Origin: a virus
DNA length: 45,127 nucleotides
Direction: 5' to 3' (one strand)
IMG/VR virus record: IMGVR_UViG_3300042922_000646
Coordinates: 1 to 45,127 of that record
Shown here piece by piece: positions 21,147 through 29,900 of this stretch; positions within the stretch are counted from its first letter, which is position 1; the number at the start of each line of letters is the position of its first letter. Both the position numbers and the translations under genes were made by a program. The notes under the pieces are model-generated. The model was not told the origin of the DNA. It saw only the letters and a program-made list of their open reading frames with translations, and did not search any database.

Positions 21147-23013
21147 AAGAAGCATCAGTTTTGAAAGAGCGGCTATCGACGTTGAAAAACGGACGGTGCC
21201 GCTTTCGTTTTCCAGTGAAACGACTGAGGTGGTTCGCTGGGGAGACGTCGAGATTCTTGACCATGCGCCTGGAGCTTGTGATTTAACACAACTTCGTGAC
21301 ATTGGAGTATTGCTGTTTAATCACAACTTAGATATGCCGATAGGTGGAATCGAATCAGCCGAAATAATTAATAACCGCGGCGAGGCGGTTGCGAGATTCG
21401 ACACTGACCCCGAAAGTGATAAGTATTTTCAGAAGGTAAGAAGCGGAAGTTTGAAAGCTGTTTCTTGCCGCTACACAGTTAGTCAGTGGGAAATTGTAGA
21501 AGCAAACATGATGTCGAGTGATGGACGATTCGCAGGACCTTGCTGGATTGCCCGTAAATGGAAACCAACTGAAATTAGTATTGTATCAATACCCGCTGAT
21601 TCGTCAGTTGGAGTTGGTAGAAGCGCTGAACAGGACAAAAGTCCTTCAGATAAAACAGAAGAAACAATAAGGAGTGATTCAAGTATGACCCCTGAAGAAA
21701 TAGCAGCAGCAGAAACTGCCAGACAAACTAAGGAAAAAGAGGATCAAATCCGCGCACAAGCACAAGCGGACGAGCGAGCCAGAGTAACCGATGTCACAAG
21801 TATTTGCCGTGCATTTGATGTAGATCCGAATGAGTTTATTAGCCGTGGGGCATCTGTTGATGAAGTGCGCAAATCGATCATGGATGATCAAATTCGCAAA
21901 AACGCACCTTTACACACGACTAGTACCGTGCAGGTGGGAGCGGATGAAGAAAGCAAAGTCAGGGCTGCTATGATTGATGGATTGGCTGCAAGGGCTGGCG
22001 TTAAAATTGACAAGCCTGCGGCTGGGTTTGAGGATTTTCGCTCTTTCCGTATGTTGCGACTTGCTGAAGAGTGCATCGAACGCCGCGACGGAAAACGCAG
22101 AAAATTTTCCAGCGATGAAGACATTATCCGTGAAGCGCTCACCGGCGCAAGCCAATTCCCTGGAATCTTGTCGAATGTAGCAAACAAATCTATGTCAAAT
22201 GCGTACCAGGCGGTGCCTACGACGTATCAAATCTGGACTGGAACTGGTTCGCAGTCTGATTTTAAAACAGGGACACGGTACCGGATCTCAGAAGCTGGTG
22301 AACTGGAAAAACTCAATAGTCAGGGCGAATTCAAACACGATGAAGTGACCGAAGGCAGTGCGACTGTCGCAGTAGGAACATACGGGAAGAAATTCAGCCT
22401 CACGCGGCAAGCCATTATTAACGATGACATGGGGGCCTTGACGCGCATACCTGCTATTCACGGCGCGGCAATTCCTCGCGGCATTAATCGCCTGGTTTAT
22501 AAAGTCATAAAAGATAATCCAACCATTGAAGGGGCGGCATTGTTCCATGCCAGTCATGGGAATTTAGCGGGAACAGGAGCAGCTTTATCTGTGGTATCGC
22601 TTGGTAAGGCTAAAGCGGCAATGGCGAAGCAAAAAAACATCGGTGGGAAAGAATATTTAAACATTCAACCGGCATTTCTATTGGTTCCGGTTGAACTAGA
22701 AGTAACAGCAGCGCAGCTTATCGGCTCGTTGGTTGATCCTACTAAGTCAAATGCAACACCTAACCCATTTGCAAACAAATTGACCGTGGTGTCGGACCCT
22801 AATATGGATGACATTAGCACGACTGCTTGGAATTTGGCGGCTGCCCCTGGATTCGTAGATACAATCGAAGTAACGTACTTAAATGGACGTCAACAACCGA
22901 CGTTAGAATCACAGGTAAGCTGGGAAGTATTGGGGATTGAATGGAGATTGTACTTTGATTTCGGTGTAAATCTTCTGGATTTCCGCGGACTATACAAAAA
23001 CCCTGGACAATAG
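21100..23013 (+). CDS. Fused prohead protease and major capsid protein
   Basis: 637 aa, GTG at 21100 with AAAGGAGGG upstream. Residues about 20-185 are an S78 (HK97-type) prohead protease: catalytic H75 in LFNHNLDMPIG and S122 in LKAVSCRYTV. A charged helical linker (195-260) resembles a scaffold/delta domain. Residues about 290-637 are a capsid protein with family features (FPGILSNVANKSMSNAYQA, NLLDFRGLYKNPG at the end). Ribosome binding site AAGGAG and ATG at 21685 could start a capsid-only product. Fused protease-capsid genes exist in some phages; cleavage by the protease would separate the parts. Confidence 0.88.
   Translation: MPQLNNKTPTWATNLERSISFERAAIDVEKRTVPLSFSSETTEVVRWGDVEILDHAPGACDLTQLRDIGVLLFNHNLDMPIGGIESAEIINNRGEAVARFDTDPESDKYFQKVRSGSLKAVSCRYTVSQWEIVEANMMSSDGRFAGPCWIARKWKPTEISIVSIPADSSVGVGRSAEQDKSPSDKTEETIRSDSSMTPEEIAAAETARQTKEKEDQIRAQAQADERARVTDVTSICRAFDVDPNEFISRGASVDEVRKSIMDDQIRKNAPLHTTSTVQVGADEESKVRAAMIDGLAARAGVKIDKPAAGFEDFRSFRMLRLAEECIERRDGKRRKFSSDEDIIREALTGASQFPGILSNVANKSMSNAYQAVPTTYQIWTGTGSQSDFKTGTRYRISEAGELEKLNSQGEFKHDEVTEGSATVAVGTYGKKFSLTRQAIINDDMGALTRIPAIHGAAIPRGINRLVYKVIKDNPTIEGAALFHASHGNLAGTGAALSVVSLGKAKAAMAKQKNIGGKEYLNIQPAFLLVPVELEVTAAQLIGSLVDPTKSNATPNPFANKLTVVSDPNMDDISTTAWNLAAAPGFVDTIEVTYLNGRQQPTLESQVSWEVLGIEWRLYFDFGVNLLDFRGLYKNPGQ
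21685..23013 (+). CDS. Internal in-frame start: capsid-only product
   Basis: ATG at 21685 has AAGGAG (21668-21673) 11 bases upstream and begins MTPEEIAAAETARQTKEKED, precisely at the border between protease and capsid linker. This would give a 442-aa scaffold-plus-capsid protein, in the same frame as the fusion and at higher amount. The spacing is slightly long, so support is moderate. Confidence 0.45.
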   Translation: MTPEEIAAAETARQTKEKEDQIRAQAQADERARVTDVTSICRAFDVDPNEFISRGASVDEVRKSIMDDQIRKNAPLHTTSTVQVGADEESKVRAAMIDGLAARAGVKIDKPAAGFEDFRSFRMLRLAEECIERRDGKRRKFSSDEDIIREALTGASQFPGILSNVANKSMSNAYQAVPTTYQIWTGTGSQSDFKTGTRYRISEAGELEKLNSQGEFKHDEVTEGSATVAVGTYGKKFSLTRQAIINDDMGALTRIPAIHGAAIPRGINRLVYKVIKDNPTIEGAALFHASHGNLAGTGAALSVVSLGKAKAAMAKQKNIGGKEYLNIQPAFLLVPVELEVTAAQLIGSLVDPTKSNATPNPFANKLTVVSDPNMDDISTTAWNLAAAPGFVDTIEVTYLNGRQQPTLESQVSWEVLGIEWRLYFDFGVNLLDFRGLYKNPGQ

Positions 23014-23036
23014 GTGGAGATAATCTCCACCTTCTT
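23013..23036 (+). terminator. Terminator after the capsid gene
   Basis: GGTGGAGA (23013-23020) and TCTCCACC (23024-23031), loop of 3 bases, then TTCTTTTT. Partial termination here could raise capsid mRNA relative to later genes. Confidence 0.7.
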
Positions 23037-23065
23037 TTTATAATAAATTAAATGGAGGGAATGAC

Positions 23066-23395
23066 ATGGCTAAAGAAGCGACCTATATTCAAAGAGGTGA
23101 CAATATTGACTACACTGCGGCGGCAGACATTGCCTACGGTGCAGTAGTCCCGCTGGTCACACGCATTGGGGTAGCGTTAGAATCAATTGCAACTGGCGCT
23201 ACAGGATCAGTAACAATAACGGGGGTATTTGAGGCAGCAGCTGTAAACGATGCTGCGTTTACGGTTGGTGATTTATTGTATTGGGATGACACGGCAAACA
23301 AGTTAACAAAAACTTCGGCTAGCAATACACCGGCAGGCGTTGCCATTGAACCAAAACTAACAGCTGGGGCCACTGCCAGAGTAAGGATTGGGTAA
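23066..23395 (+). CDS. DUF2190-like decoration/capsid-associated protein
   Basis: 109 aa, ATG at 23066 with GGAGGG upstream. MAKEATYIQRGDNIDYTAAA and ending TAGATARVRIG are typical of DUF2190 proteins: beta-rich, Ala/Thr/Gly-rich, next to the major capsid gene. Likely a capsid-decorating or stabilising protein. Confidence 0.85.
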   Translation: MAKEATYIQRGDNIDYTAAADIAYGAVVPLVTRIGVALESIATGATGSVTITGVFEAAAVNDAAFTVGDLLYWDDTANKLTKTSASNTPAGVAIEPKLTAGATARVRIG

Positions 23396-23421
23396 AAGGT
23401 TTTCTACAGGCGGTGAAAATA

Positions 23422-23748
23422 GTGAGCGTTAAAGATGCAATGGCTGAAGATATGGCTATCTTTTTAAACGAAGAAGAATTCGCAGAAGAAATAGAGTACA
23501 ACGGCGAAAAAATTATGGCAATACCCGACATTGGTCGCTCTAATGAAAAAGGAAATACCTTTACGAGCGACGGCGCGACAGACAGGGCGTGCTTTGAAAT
23601 TTCGGCAGATGACGTTTTAAATCCGCAGACAGGCGATCAAATAATGTATAAGGGCAAAGAGTGGACAGTAATCCGCATGATTGCAACTGATGGGTATATG
23701 ACTACGGTTGAATGCACGGCAAACGAAAGCGCCGTAATGCTGAGGTGA
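23422..23748 (+). CDS. Head-tail connector (FII-like)
   Basis: 108 aa from GTG at 23422 (AGGCGGTG upstream); an in-frame GTG at 23413 is possible. Beta-rich with CFEISADDVLNPQTGDQIMY and KGKEWTVIRM, like the small lambda gpFII-type connector/stopper proteins. It lies in the right place between capsid and tail-completion genes. Confidence in the exact family is moderate. Confidence 0.7.
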   Translation: MSVKDAMAEDMAIFLNEEEFAEEIEYNGEKIMAIPDIGRSNEKGNTFTSDGATDRACFEISADDVLNPQTGDQIMYKGKEWTVIRMIATDGYMTTVECTANESAVMLR

Positions 23749-23752
23749 TGCC

Positions 23753-24346
23753 ATGGATCTTCGCGCTGAACTACAGGACGAGGCAAGGCCGCTATTTAAT
23801 CGTATTATAACCGAAAAGCCGCAATGGCTTGGCAGCGCCATGAAATCAGCCGGTTACTGGGCACAGCAGGAACTAAAAAAGGGGATTCGCTCCGGTGCCC
23901 CTGGCGGTCGGCAGTATCGCGCCCTTATGCCAGCTTATTTGCGTTCTAAACTGGAAGGCGTAGTCAGTGGAAAAGCAAAGCGAACCTATAAGCCTCTTGG
24001 TGATTTAGTGCAGGCCGTTGGTTATGACAAAAGTAGGGCGAGAGAAGGCATTGTGACTACCGGGTGGCTAAGCGCATCCGCTGTTCGAATCGGCACCAAA
24101 CAGGAAAAAGGTTTTATTACGGCGGTAACAGACAAACTACGCAATGCTTTCCATGCTGCTGGCTTAAAAATCGGAGAGAATAAAACGCAAATTACCATTC
24201 AGGCACTGCCTACCTATCAACCCATGCACCCGCTTATTGAAAAGGGCGCTCCTGAGAGGGTGCAAGCCAAAATAGCCGACTACATCAACGGAGCAACACA
24301 ACGATCAGCGGCAAGCAGCAAGCGTGTATACCGCGTTTATTCGTGA
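23753..24346 (+). CDS. Minor tail/tail-completion protein (lambda gpZ-like)
   Basis: 197 aa, ATG at 23753, four bases after the preceding gene. Features AGYWAQQELKKGIRSGAPGG and HPLIEKGAPERVQAKIADYI fit gpZ/HK97-gp10-type tail-completion proteins. Position between connector and tail terminator supports this. Confidence 0.75.
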   Translation: MDLRAELQDEARPLFNRIITEKPQWLGSAMKSAGYWAQQELKKGIRSGAPGGRQYRALMPAYLRSKLEGVVSGKAKRTYKPLGDLVQAVGYDKSRAREGIVTTGWLSASAVRIGTKQEKGFITAVTDKLRNAFHAAGLKIGENKTQITIQALPTYQPMHPLIEKGAPERVQAKIADYINGATQRSAASSKRVYRVYS

Positions 24347-24353
24347 GGTGTGT

Positions 24354-24869
24354 ATGAATCCAACATTAAAACTCAAAACGATTGCCATGACATGGCGAGA
24401 CATTCTGATGGAATCGGGAAAAATACGTGGTTTTTGTCAGGAGAAATACGGCAAACCGCCAACTATTTTCATGGGAATGAACGGGCAAAGGTTACCAGTG
24501 AAAGAAACATGTCCATATATCGCCATTGTAGGCGGAGTGAAAAAGGAAGGACTTGAAGAAGAGTCCTTCCTTTACCACATAGGAATTTCGTGGGTTATTA
24601 TGCAAAGCAATGCGCTGGTCGACGGTGAAATAAAGCCGTGGTCTGAAAAACTGACGGGCGAAACAATTGAATGCATGGGTGTCTATGAATGTGATGAGCT
24701 AGGGCAGTTAATCTACGAGGTACTACAAGAAGCCTTGGGAGATAGCTGGCCTATATCTAAAATTGATTACGAAGTAGACTGGGCACCACCATACTTTCCG
24801 CAGTGGCCTGGTCATATGGTTGCTGCAACCAGTATTTTACCTACCATGGGCGAAGAAATTGAATATTAA
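24354..24869 (+). CDS. Tail terminator-like protein (lambda gpU-like position)
   Basis: 171 aa from ATG at 24354; GAGGTG lies only 3-4 bases upstream, so an alternative start at GTG 24348 cannot be excluded. Mixed alpha/beta with SFLYHIGISWVIM and a C-terminus PYFPQWPGHMVAATSILPTM typical of short tail-terminator proteins. Assigned largely by gene order. Confidence 0.6.
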   Translation: MNPTLKLKTIAMTWRDILMESGKIRGFCQEKYGKPPTIFMGMNGQRLPVKETCPYIAIVGGVKKEGLEEESFLYHIGISWVIMQSNALVDGEIKPWSEKLTGETIECMGVYECDELGQLIYEVLQEALGDSWPISKIDYEVDWAPPYFPQWPGHMVAATSILPTMGEEIEY

Positions 24870-24880
24870 GGAGGGAGAAC

Positions 24881-26221
24881 ATGGTGAGACAGGCGAGAGG
24901 CTATAAAGGAACACTCCTGTTAGCCTTTGAAGACGAATATGGCATTACTCCGGCCCTGCCGACAGTGTACATGCTGCCGTTTAACTCCAATTCCTTGGCA
25001 GGAAGCCAGGAACAAATACAATCAAACACTATTACTGGCAGGCGCGATCCTGTAGAACCGGGAGAAGGGACCATTGACTGCGCAGGTACCATAGTAGTTC
25101 CGATGGACGTTCGCAATTCAGGAATATGGCTTACATTGCTATTAAACGAACCGACAACAACGAACGAAAATACAGCAGGAAAATTGACGGGTGCTACCGG
25201 CGTAACAACCACCATCGGTACATGGAACGCAGTGACTGCCGGAGCGTTTAAAGTATCCATTGACGGCAGTGCAGCAACCGATGTTGGACCGATTGATTTT
25301 TCGACAGGAGCTACCACAATGCCGCTGGTAGCAAGTAAAATTCAAACCGCTATTCGTGCGGTTGCCACAGGCGGATTTACGAATGCAACGGCAGCATGGG
25401 ATAACACCAATACGAGATTTATCATTACCTCCGGCACCAGCGGCAACAGTTCGTCAGTCAGTGCATTGTCCGCACCGGCTACCAATACGGACATTTCCGG
25501 TACCGGCTTCATACGGGGAACAAACGGGACTACAACAGCCGGAAAAACGCTCTATAAACACATTTGGAAACTCACCGATGATATGCCAAGCGCTACGATC
25601 GAAAAGGGATTCGGCGATCTTTCCTCCTTCTCACGATGCCCAGGCGTTAAAATTAGTAAGTTTTCGCTGTCCGCCCAAATGGGAAACAACGAATTAACGG
25701 CAAGTATTGACGTAATGGCTGCCACAGAAACATTTACCGACACCACATTGAGCGATAACCCGACTGAACATGTATTGAAACGATTTAACAATACCAAAGC
25801 ATCTGTAAAAGAAAATGGTGTGTTTCTGGCAGATTGTCGCAAAATGGATATTGTAATTGATTCCGGGCTAGATGGCGATACCTATTGCTTTAGTGAAACT
25901 AACACTGACGCAGTACGAACTGCGTTGAATGAAGGCATGGTCCAAGTTACCGGCAATGTAGAAACGCTGTTTAAAAGCATGACGCTGCTAAACAAGGCGA
26001 TAAATAACACCAAATCGGGATTAGCATTAAAATTAGTGAATGGCGACCATTATTGCGAAATTGAAGCGCCTGAACTTAAATTCAAACGCACATCGCCTGG
26101 CGTTGATGGTCCCAAGGGCATTTTGTTATCGCTGGACTATACCGGATTCTACCAGGAAGACGCGGACAATTCAGCAGTTGTAGTTACGTTGGTCAATGAT
26201 GTACCCAGTTATGCGATATAA
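24881..26221 (+). CDS. Major tail tube protein with inserted DUF3383-like domain
   Basis: 446 aa, ATG at 24881 after AAGGAGGG. Residues 1-100 (QIQSNTITGRRDPVEPGEGT) and 225-440 (WKLTDDMPSATIEKGFGDLS, EIEAPELKFKRTSPGVDGPK) form a tail-tube fold of the phage_tube_2 type. About residues 100-215, rich in Thr/Ala/Ser/Gly (AFKVSIDGSAATDVGPIDFS, then ATAAWDNTNTRFIITSGTSG), look like an inserted module of the kind seen in DUF3383 proteins. Probably exposed on the tail surface. Confidence 0.8.
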   Translation: MVRQARGYKGTLLLAFEDEYGITPALPTVYMLPFNSNSLAGSQEQIQSNTITGRRDPVEPGEGTIDCAGTIVVPMDVRNSGIWLTLLLNEPTTTNENTAGKLTGATGVTTTIGTWNAVTAGAFKVSIDGSAATDVGPIDFSTGATTMPLVASKIQTAIRAVATGGFTNATAAWDNTNTRFIITSGTSGNSSSVSALSAPATNTDISGTGFIRGTNGTTTAGKTLYKHIWKLTDDMPSATIEKGFGDLSSFSRCPGVKISKFSLSAQMGNNELTASIDVMAATETFTDTTLSDNPTEHVLKRFNNTKASVKENGVFLADCRKMDIVIDSGLDGDTYCFSETNTDAVRTALNEGMVQVTGNVETLFKSMTLLNKAINNTKSGLALKLVNGDHYCEIEAPELKFKRTSPGVDGPKGILLSLDYTGFYQEDADNSAVVVTLVNDVPSYAI

Positions 26222-26234
26222 GGAGGAGTGGAAA

Positions 26235-26582
26235 GTGACGGAAGACATGGATGTAGCCGAGCAAAAAAGAAAAGAACAGTATGAAAATAACAGGGAAATC
26301 ATCTTACGGTTAGCGAAGGAAGGTAAATTACCGGAACCACGCAAACTAACCCATGGAGAAAGAAAACGTCTGGATGCTGCAAAAGTAAACGTGTTTAAAA
26401 TTGAAGCAGAAAATGACAAACGGTCTTATTTCACTGTTAGAGATGAAATGTCAGATTGGATCGTGACTAACATCTATCCAGACTTCAAAGGATTTGATGA
26501 CATTGACAACAACATTGTCCGCTTTTTTGGTGAATATGTCTTCGGCCTATCATACCGGGACGATTTAGCAGAAAAAAACTAG
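26235..26582 (+). CDS. Tail assembly chaperone, first frame (G-like)
   Basis: 115 aa, GTG at 26235 with AAGGAGGAG upstream (the frame is open from 26196 but without a ribosome binding site). Helical, charged (MDVAEQKRKEQYENNREIIL). It ends exactly at a slippery heptamer (26573-26579) and is followed by a -1 frame ORF, the hallmark of lambda G/GT-type chaperones that coat the tape measure. Confidence 0.85.
   Translation: MTEDMDVAEQKRKEQYENNREIILRLAKEGKLPEPRKLTHGERKRLDAAKVNVFKIEAENDKRSYFTVRDEMSDWIVTNIYPDFKGFDDIDNNIVRFFGEYVFGLSYRDDLAEKN
26573..26579 (+). promoter_or_regulatory. Programmed -1 frameshift slippery site
   Basis: A-AAA-AAC, where the zero-frame codons are AAA AAC and the next codon is the stop TAG (26580-26582). 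Slipping back one base lets reading go on in the frame of the following ORF. X-XXY-YYZ sites of this type are standard for tail chaperones. Confidence 0.85.
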
Positions 26583-26935
26583 TAGCCGTCTGGTCGTGGT
26601 ACGTTGAAAAGCAGGGGTATTGCCAAATGTGTTTCAACACACACCAAGACCAGACGGAATGTGCAAACTGCGAATGGCGATTGCCGAAACTTTGGACGGA
26701 AAACCAGGAAGCCTGGGACCTATGGAATGCTGTTAAAACCCAATGGAGAACTAGCGTAATGGGGATGGAAGGTTTTATTACGCCTTGTCCGATAGGACTA
26801 GACTATCCGGCGGTTTACGCCGTTGCTAAAACATTAAATATTGACATAGCGCCTGCAACTTTATTTAAGCTGCAGGCGCTTGAATTTTATGAGAAAAACC
26901 GCAAGCCGAAGGAGGGTGACAATGGGAGCGAGTGA
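26579..26935 (+). CDS. Tail assembly chaperone extension (T-like), made by -1 frameshift
   Basis: In the -1 frame, from the slip the sequence continues LVAVWSWYVEKQGYCQMCFN with no stop to TGA at 26935, giving a fusion of about 232 aa with the G-like part. An ATG at 26627 has only a weak ribosome binding site. Contains CxxC pairs in the part after the slip (MCFNTHQDQTECANCEWRLP). It should bind the tape measure. Overlaps the tape-measure start by 14 bases. Confidence 0.8.
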   Translation, partial: LVAVWSWYVEKQGYCQMCFNTHQDQTECANCEWRLPKLWTENQEAWDLWNAVKTQWRTSVMGMEGFITPCPIGLDYPAVYAVAKTLNIDIAPATLFKLQALEFYEKNRKPKEGDNGSE

Positions 26936-29900
26936 CGTACAAATACGGATTATAGGCAAAGATGTAAACGCAACAGGAACATTGCGGTCCGTGGATCAAG
27001 CGGCAGCCAATACAACCGCTCAGATTAACACCCTTGGGCGAGCTACAAGCGGTTTAAATCAAGTGTTTACTAGCGCAGCGGGGTTTGCTGCTGGAATAGC
27101 AGGTTTTAACGGATTAAGCGCAGCCATTCAAGGCACTGTGGGGGCTGTGTTTAACTTCAAAAAAGGCATGGAAGTCCACGAAACCGGTATGGCTGGCATT
27201 TTGCTATCCATGACGGAAATTAACGGCAGGACGCTGACGTGGGGCGAGTCTATTGGCCTATCGAAAACAATCATGGCGCAGTTAAATAGTGAGGCCCTGC
27301 GAACGGCTGCCACAACGGAAGAATTGACAGGTGCTTTTCGCGGAATTTTGGGACCGGCATTAAATGCTAAAATGACAATTAGTGAAATTGTTCAATTGTC
27401 GTCAGCCGGTGTCAATGCAGTAAAATCTATCATGCCTAATAATGCTGACGTACAGCGCCAAATCATTCAAGAATTACGCGATTTGGTAGCCGGTGGTATT
27501 CAGCCGTCCAGTTCCACACTGGCAACGGCCCTAGGGCTAAAAGACGCTGATATTAAGGCCGCAAAAGAGTCTTCTGAAGGACTATTCAAGTTCTTAATGG
27601 ACCGATTAAAAGGCTTTGAGACTTCCGCACCTGCATATGCCCGTACATGGAATGGCATAACGGACCAAATCAAAGAAGGCGTGACGCTTGGTGGATCACA
27701 AGGCTTTGATCCTCTGTTTGCCGCCATGAAAACGGAATTGGCTGACGTAGCCGCTCAGGTAGTCATTTTTAATAAAGAAACCGGGAAAATGGAAGTAAAT
27801 CCAGAAATTACGAAAACATTTCGGGAGATTGGCGATACGGTACTAGTAGTCGGCAGAGAAGTAAAAGCCCTTGCAAGTGATATTAGCACCATTGCCGCAC
27901 CGGCTGCGGCTATTCTTGGAGGAGCTTTAAAAATTGCTGCAGGTAATGCGGAATCGCTAACAATTGCAATTGGCGGATGGTTAGCCCTTCGCCGTGTTGG
28001 TGTTATCTATGCGGACGTAAGCGCAGCGGCAGCCGGTGCAACAACGGCCCAAACATTCCTTGGTAGGGCGGTAGTTGATACACAGGCTAAATTTGCGCAA
28101 CAAGCAGCTGCGGCAATAACTGCCACACAGGAAACAACTGCTGTAACGACTGCAGCGTCCGCAGTGCGCGAAAAAACAATTGTAAATGCAGAACGGTTGG
28201 CAATGGCAGCGGTAATAAAAACAGAAAAACAAGTCATGGCCTCCGCGGTGGCGGCGGCACAAGCAACGGGAGCCAGTGCGGCTGAAATAAACGCCATTAT
28301 TCAGAGTTCTTCGGCTAAGGCTGCGCTTGCGGCAGAGAGGGCTGCGCTTGCGACCAGAGAGGCTATATTGTCGACGGCCCAGGCTGCAACGGTGGCGACA
28401 GGGGCACTAGCAGAACAGGGAATAGTTGCAACGGTAGCGGGTAGCAAAGCGGCAACGGCAGCTGGAAGCGCAGCATTGGTGCAAAAAGAACTAGCGACCT
28501 CCATTGGTATAACAACAGCGGCCCAAGTGGAAAGTGGAGTAGCAGCCCAGACTGCTGGAGTAAAGACGGTTGGCGCTATGGCTGTAGGCAGAACTGCTGC
28601 CGGTAATTTTTTATCATCCTTATGGGCGTTGGCTGGCGGATGGGCTGGAGTTGCGATTGCTATTGGCTATGCAACATATAAGCTTTATGAGCATTTCGAC
28701 ACCAAAAATAAAATAGATAGCTACAATCCCAAGGCGAAAGTATTCGAAGAAAACGGAAAACTATACAAGGAAGCTTGGACCGAGAAACCAATTACAACGG
28801 TTGATGAGATGGGCAATACCATTGAAACGTCTGGGGCAGGGTGGGGAAAAGTAGAATTCACTCCAGGTGAATACGAAGATCATTATGCATGGAAGAAGTG
28901 GCGAGAGGAACAAGAGAACCAAAAGCCGTGGCAAAGCCCCGATGGATCAAACATTGAAGAATTAATGAAGCAGCTTACTGCTAAGTATCCCGGGACTGAT
29001 GACGGCAAGGCCGCGAAAGCTGCAGAACGGGCGTATGAAGAGAAACAGCGCCTACTTGACAAACTTGCAGACATGACCGCCAAAATGAACACTAAGATGG
29101 TTGAAGATACTAGCACTGCCTATGAAGCAAATACTGCCAAGCTTACTGCCGAAGTTGAAAACATGAAGCGGGAATTAGATAAGTCATCTATTGATTTTAA
29201 AAAGTACGGACTTGACGTAACAGCTGTCTATTCTCAAATTGGCAAGTATCAAGATTCTATGAAAGCAAAAATAGAACGACAGCGCTCACAAGAGATGGCA
29301 GGCATGAAAGCGGATACGGTTCTTATCGCGACAGGAATCGGTGGAGATCCAAAACAACAAGCAGAGGCGGAATATCAAAAAGAGTTAACCCGCATTCGCA
29401 AAGAACGGCAAAATGATGAGCTATTTAAAAAGACCGCCAAAGGGCCGGATGATGCAGAAGCAAGGGCGGCGGCGGATGATAATTACGCCAAACAAGAAGC
29501 GGCAGCTTTAAAGGCGAGGAATGATAAATACCGCGATGCAGATTTGCAATATTTTGATAGAGCTGTTCAGCATAATCAAAATCTTAAATTGATAGCTGGT
29601 GAGACATCGGATGCTATTGATCGCATGAATCGGCGAGTACTCGATAATAAAATATCATTCCTTCAGCAAGAACTGAATGCAGCAAGAATTACTGTCGAAA
29701 AAAGGCAAGAACTTGAAGACAAGCTGGCTACCGCAATTGAGCAACGCAATCAGATTGCATCCAGGAATATGTATGAGTCTGTAGGGCTGGCGATCAACGA
29801 CATAAGAAACGAGCAATTTGAATGGGCGAACCTATATAAAAGCACCTGGAGCGACATTGATTCAAGCGTAAACGACCATTTTAAAAACATGCTAAAAGGA

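Noticed and set aside
25356-25697. Second forward frame inside the tail tube gene
   Set aside because: Composition is a shifted reading of the repetitive module; no ribosome binding site.
28007-28504. Ala/Val-rich reverse-strand frames in the tape measure gene
   Set aside because: Antisense products of an Ala-rich coding sequence.
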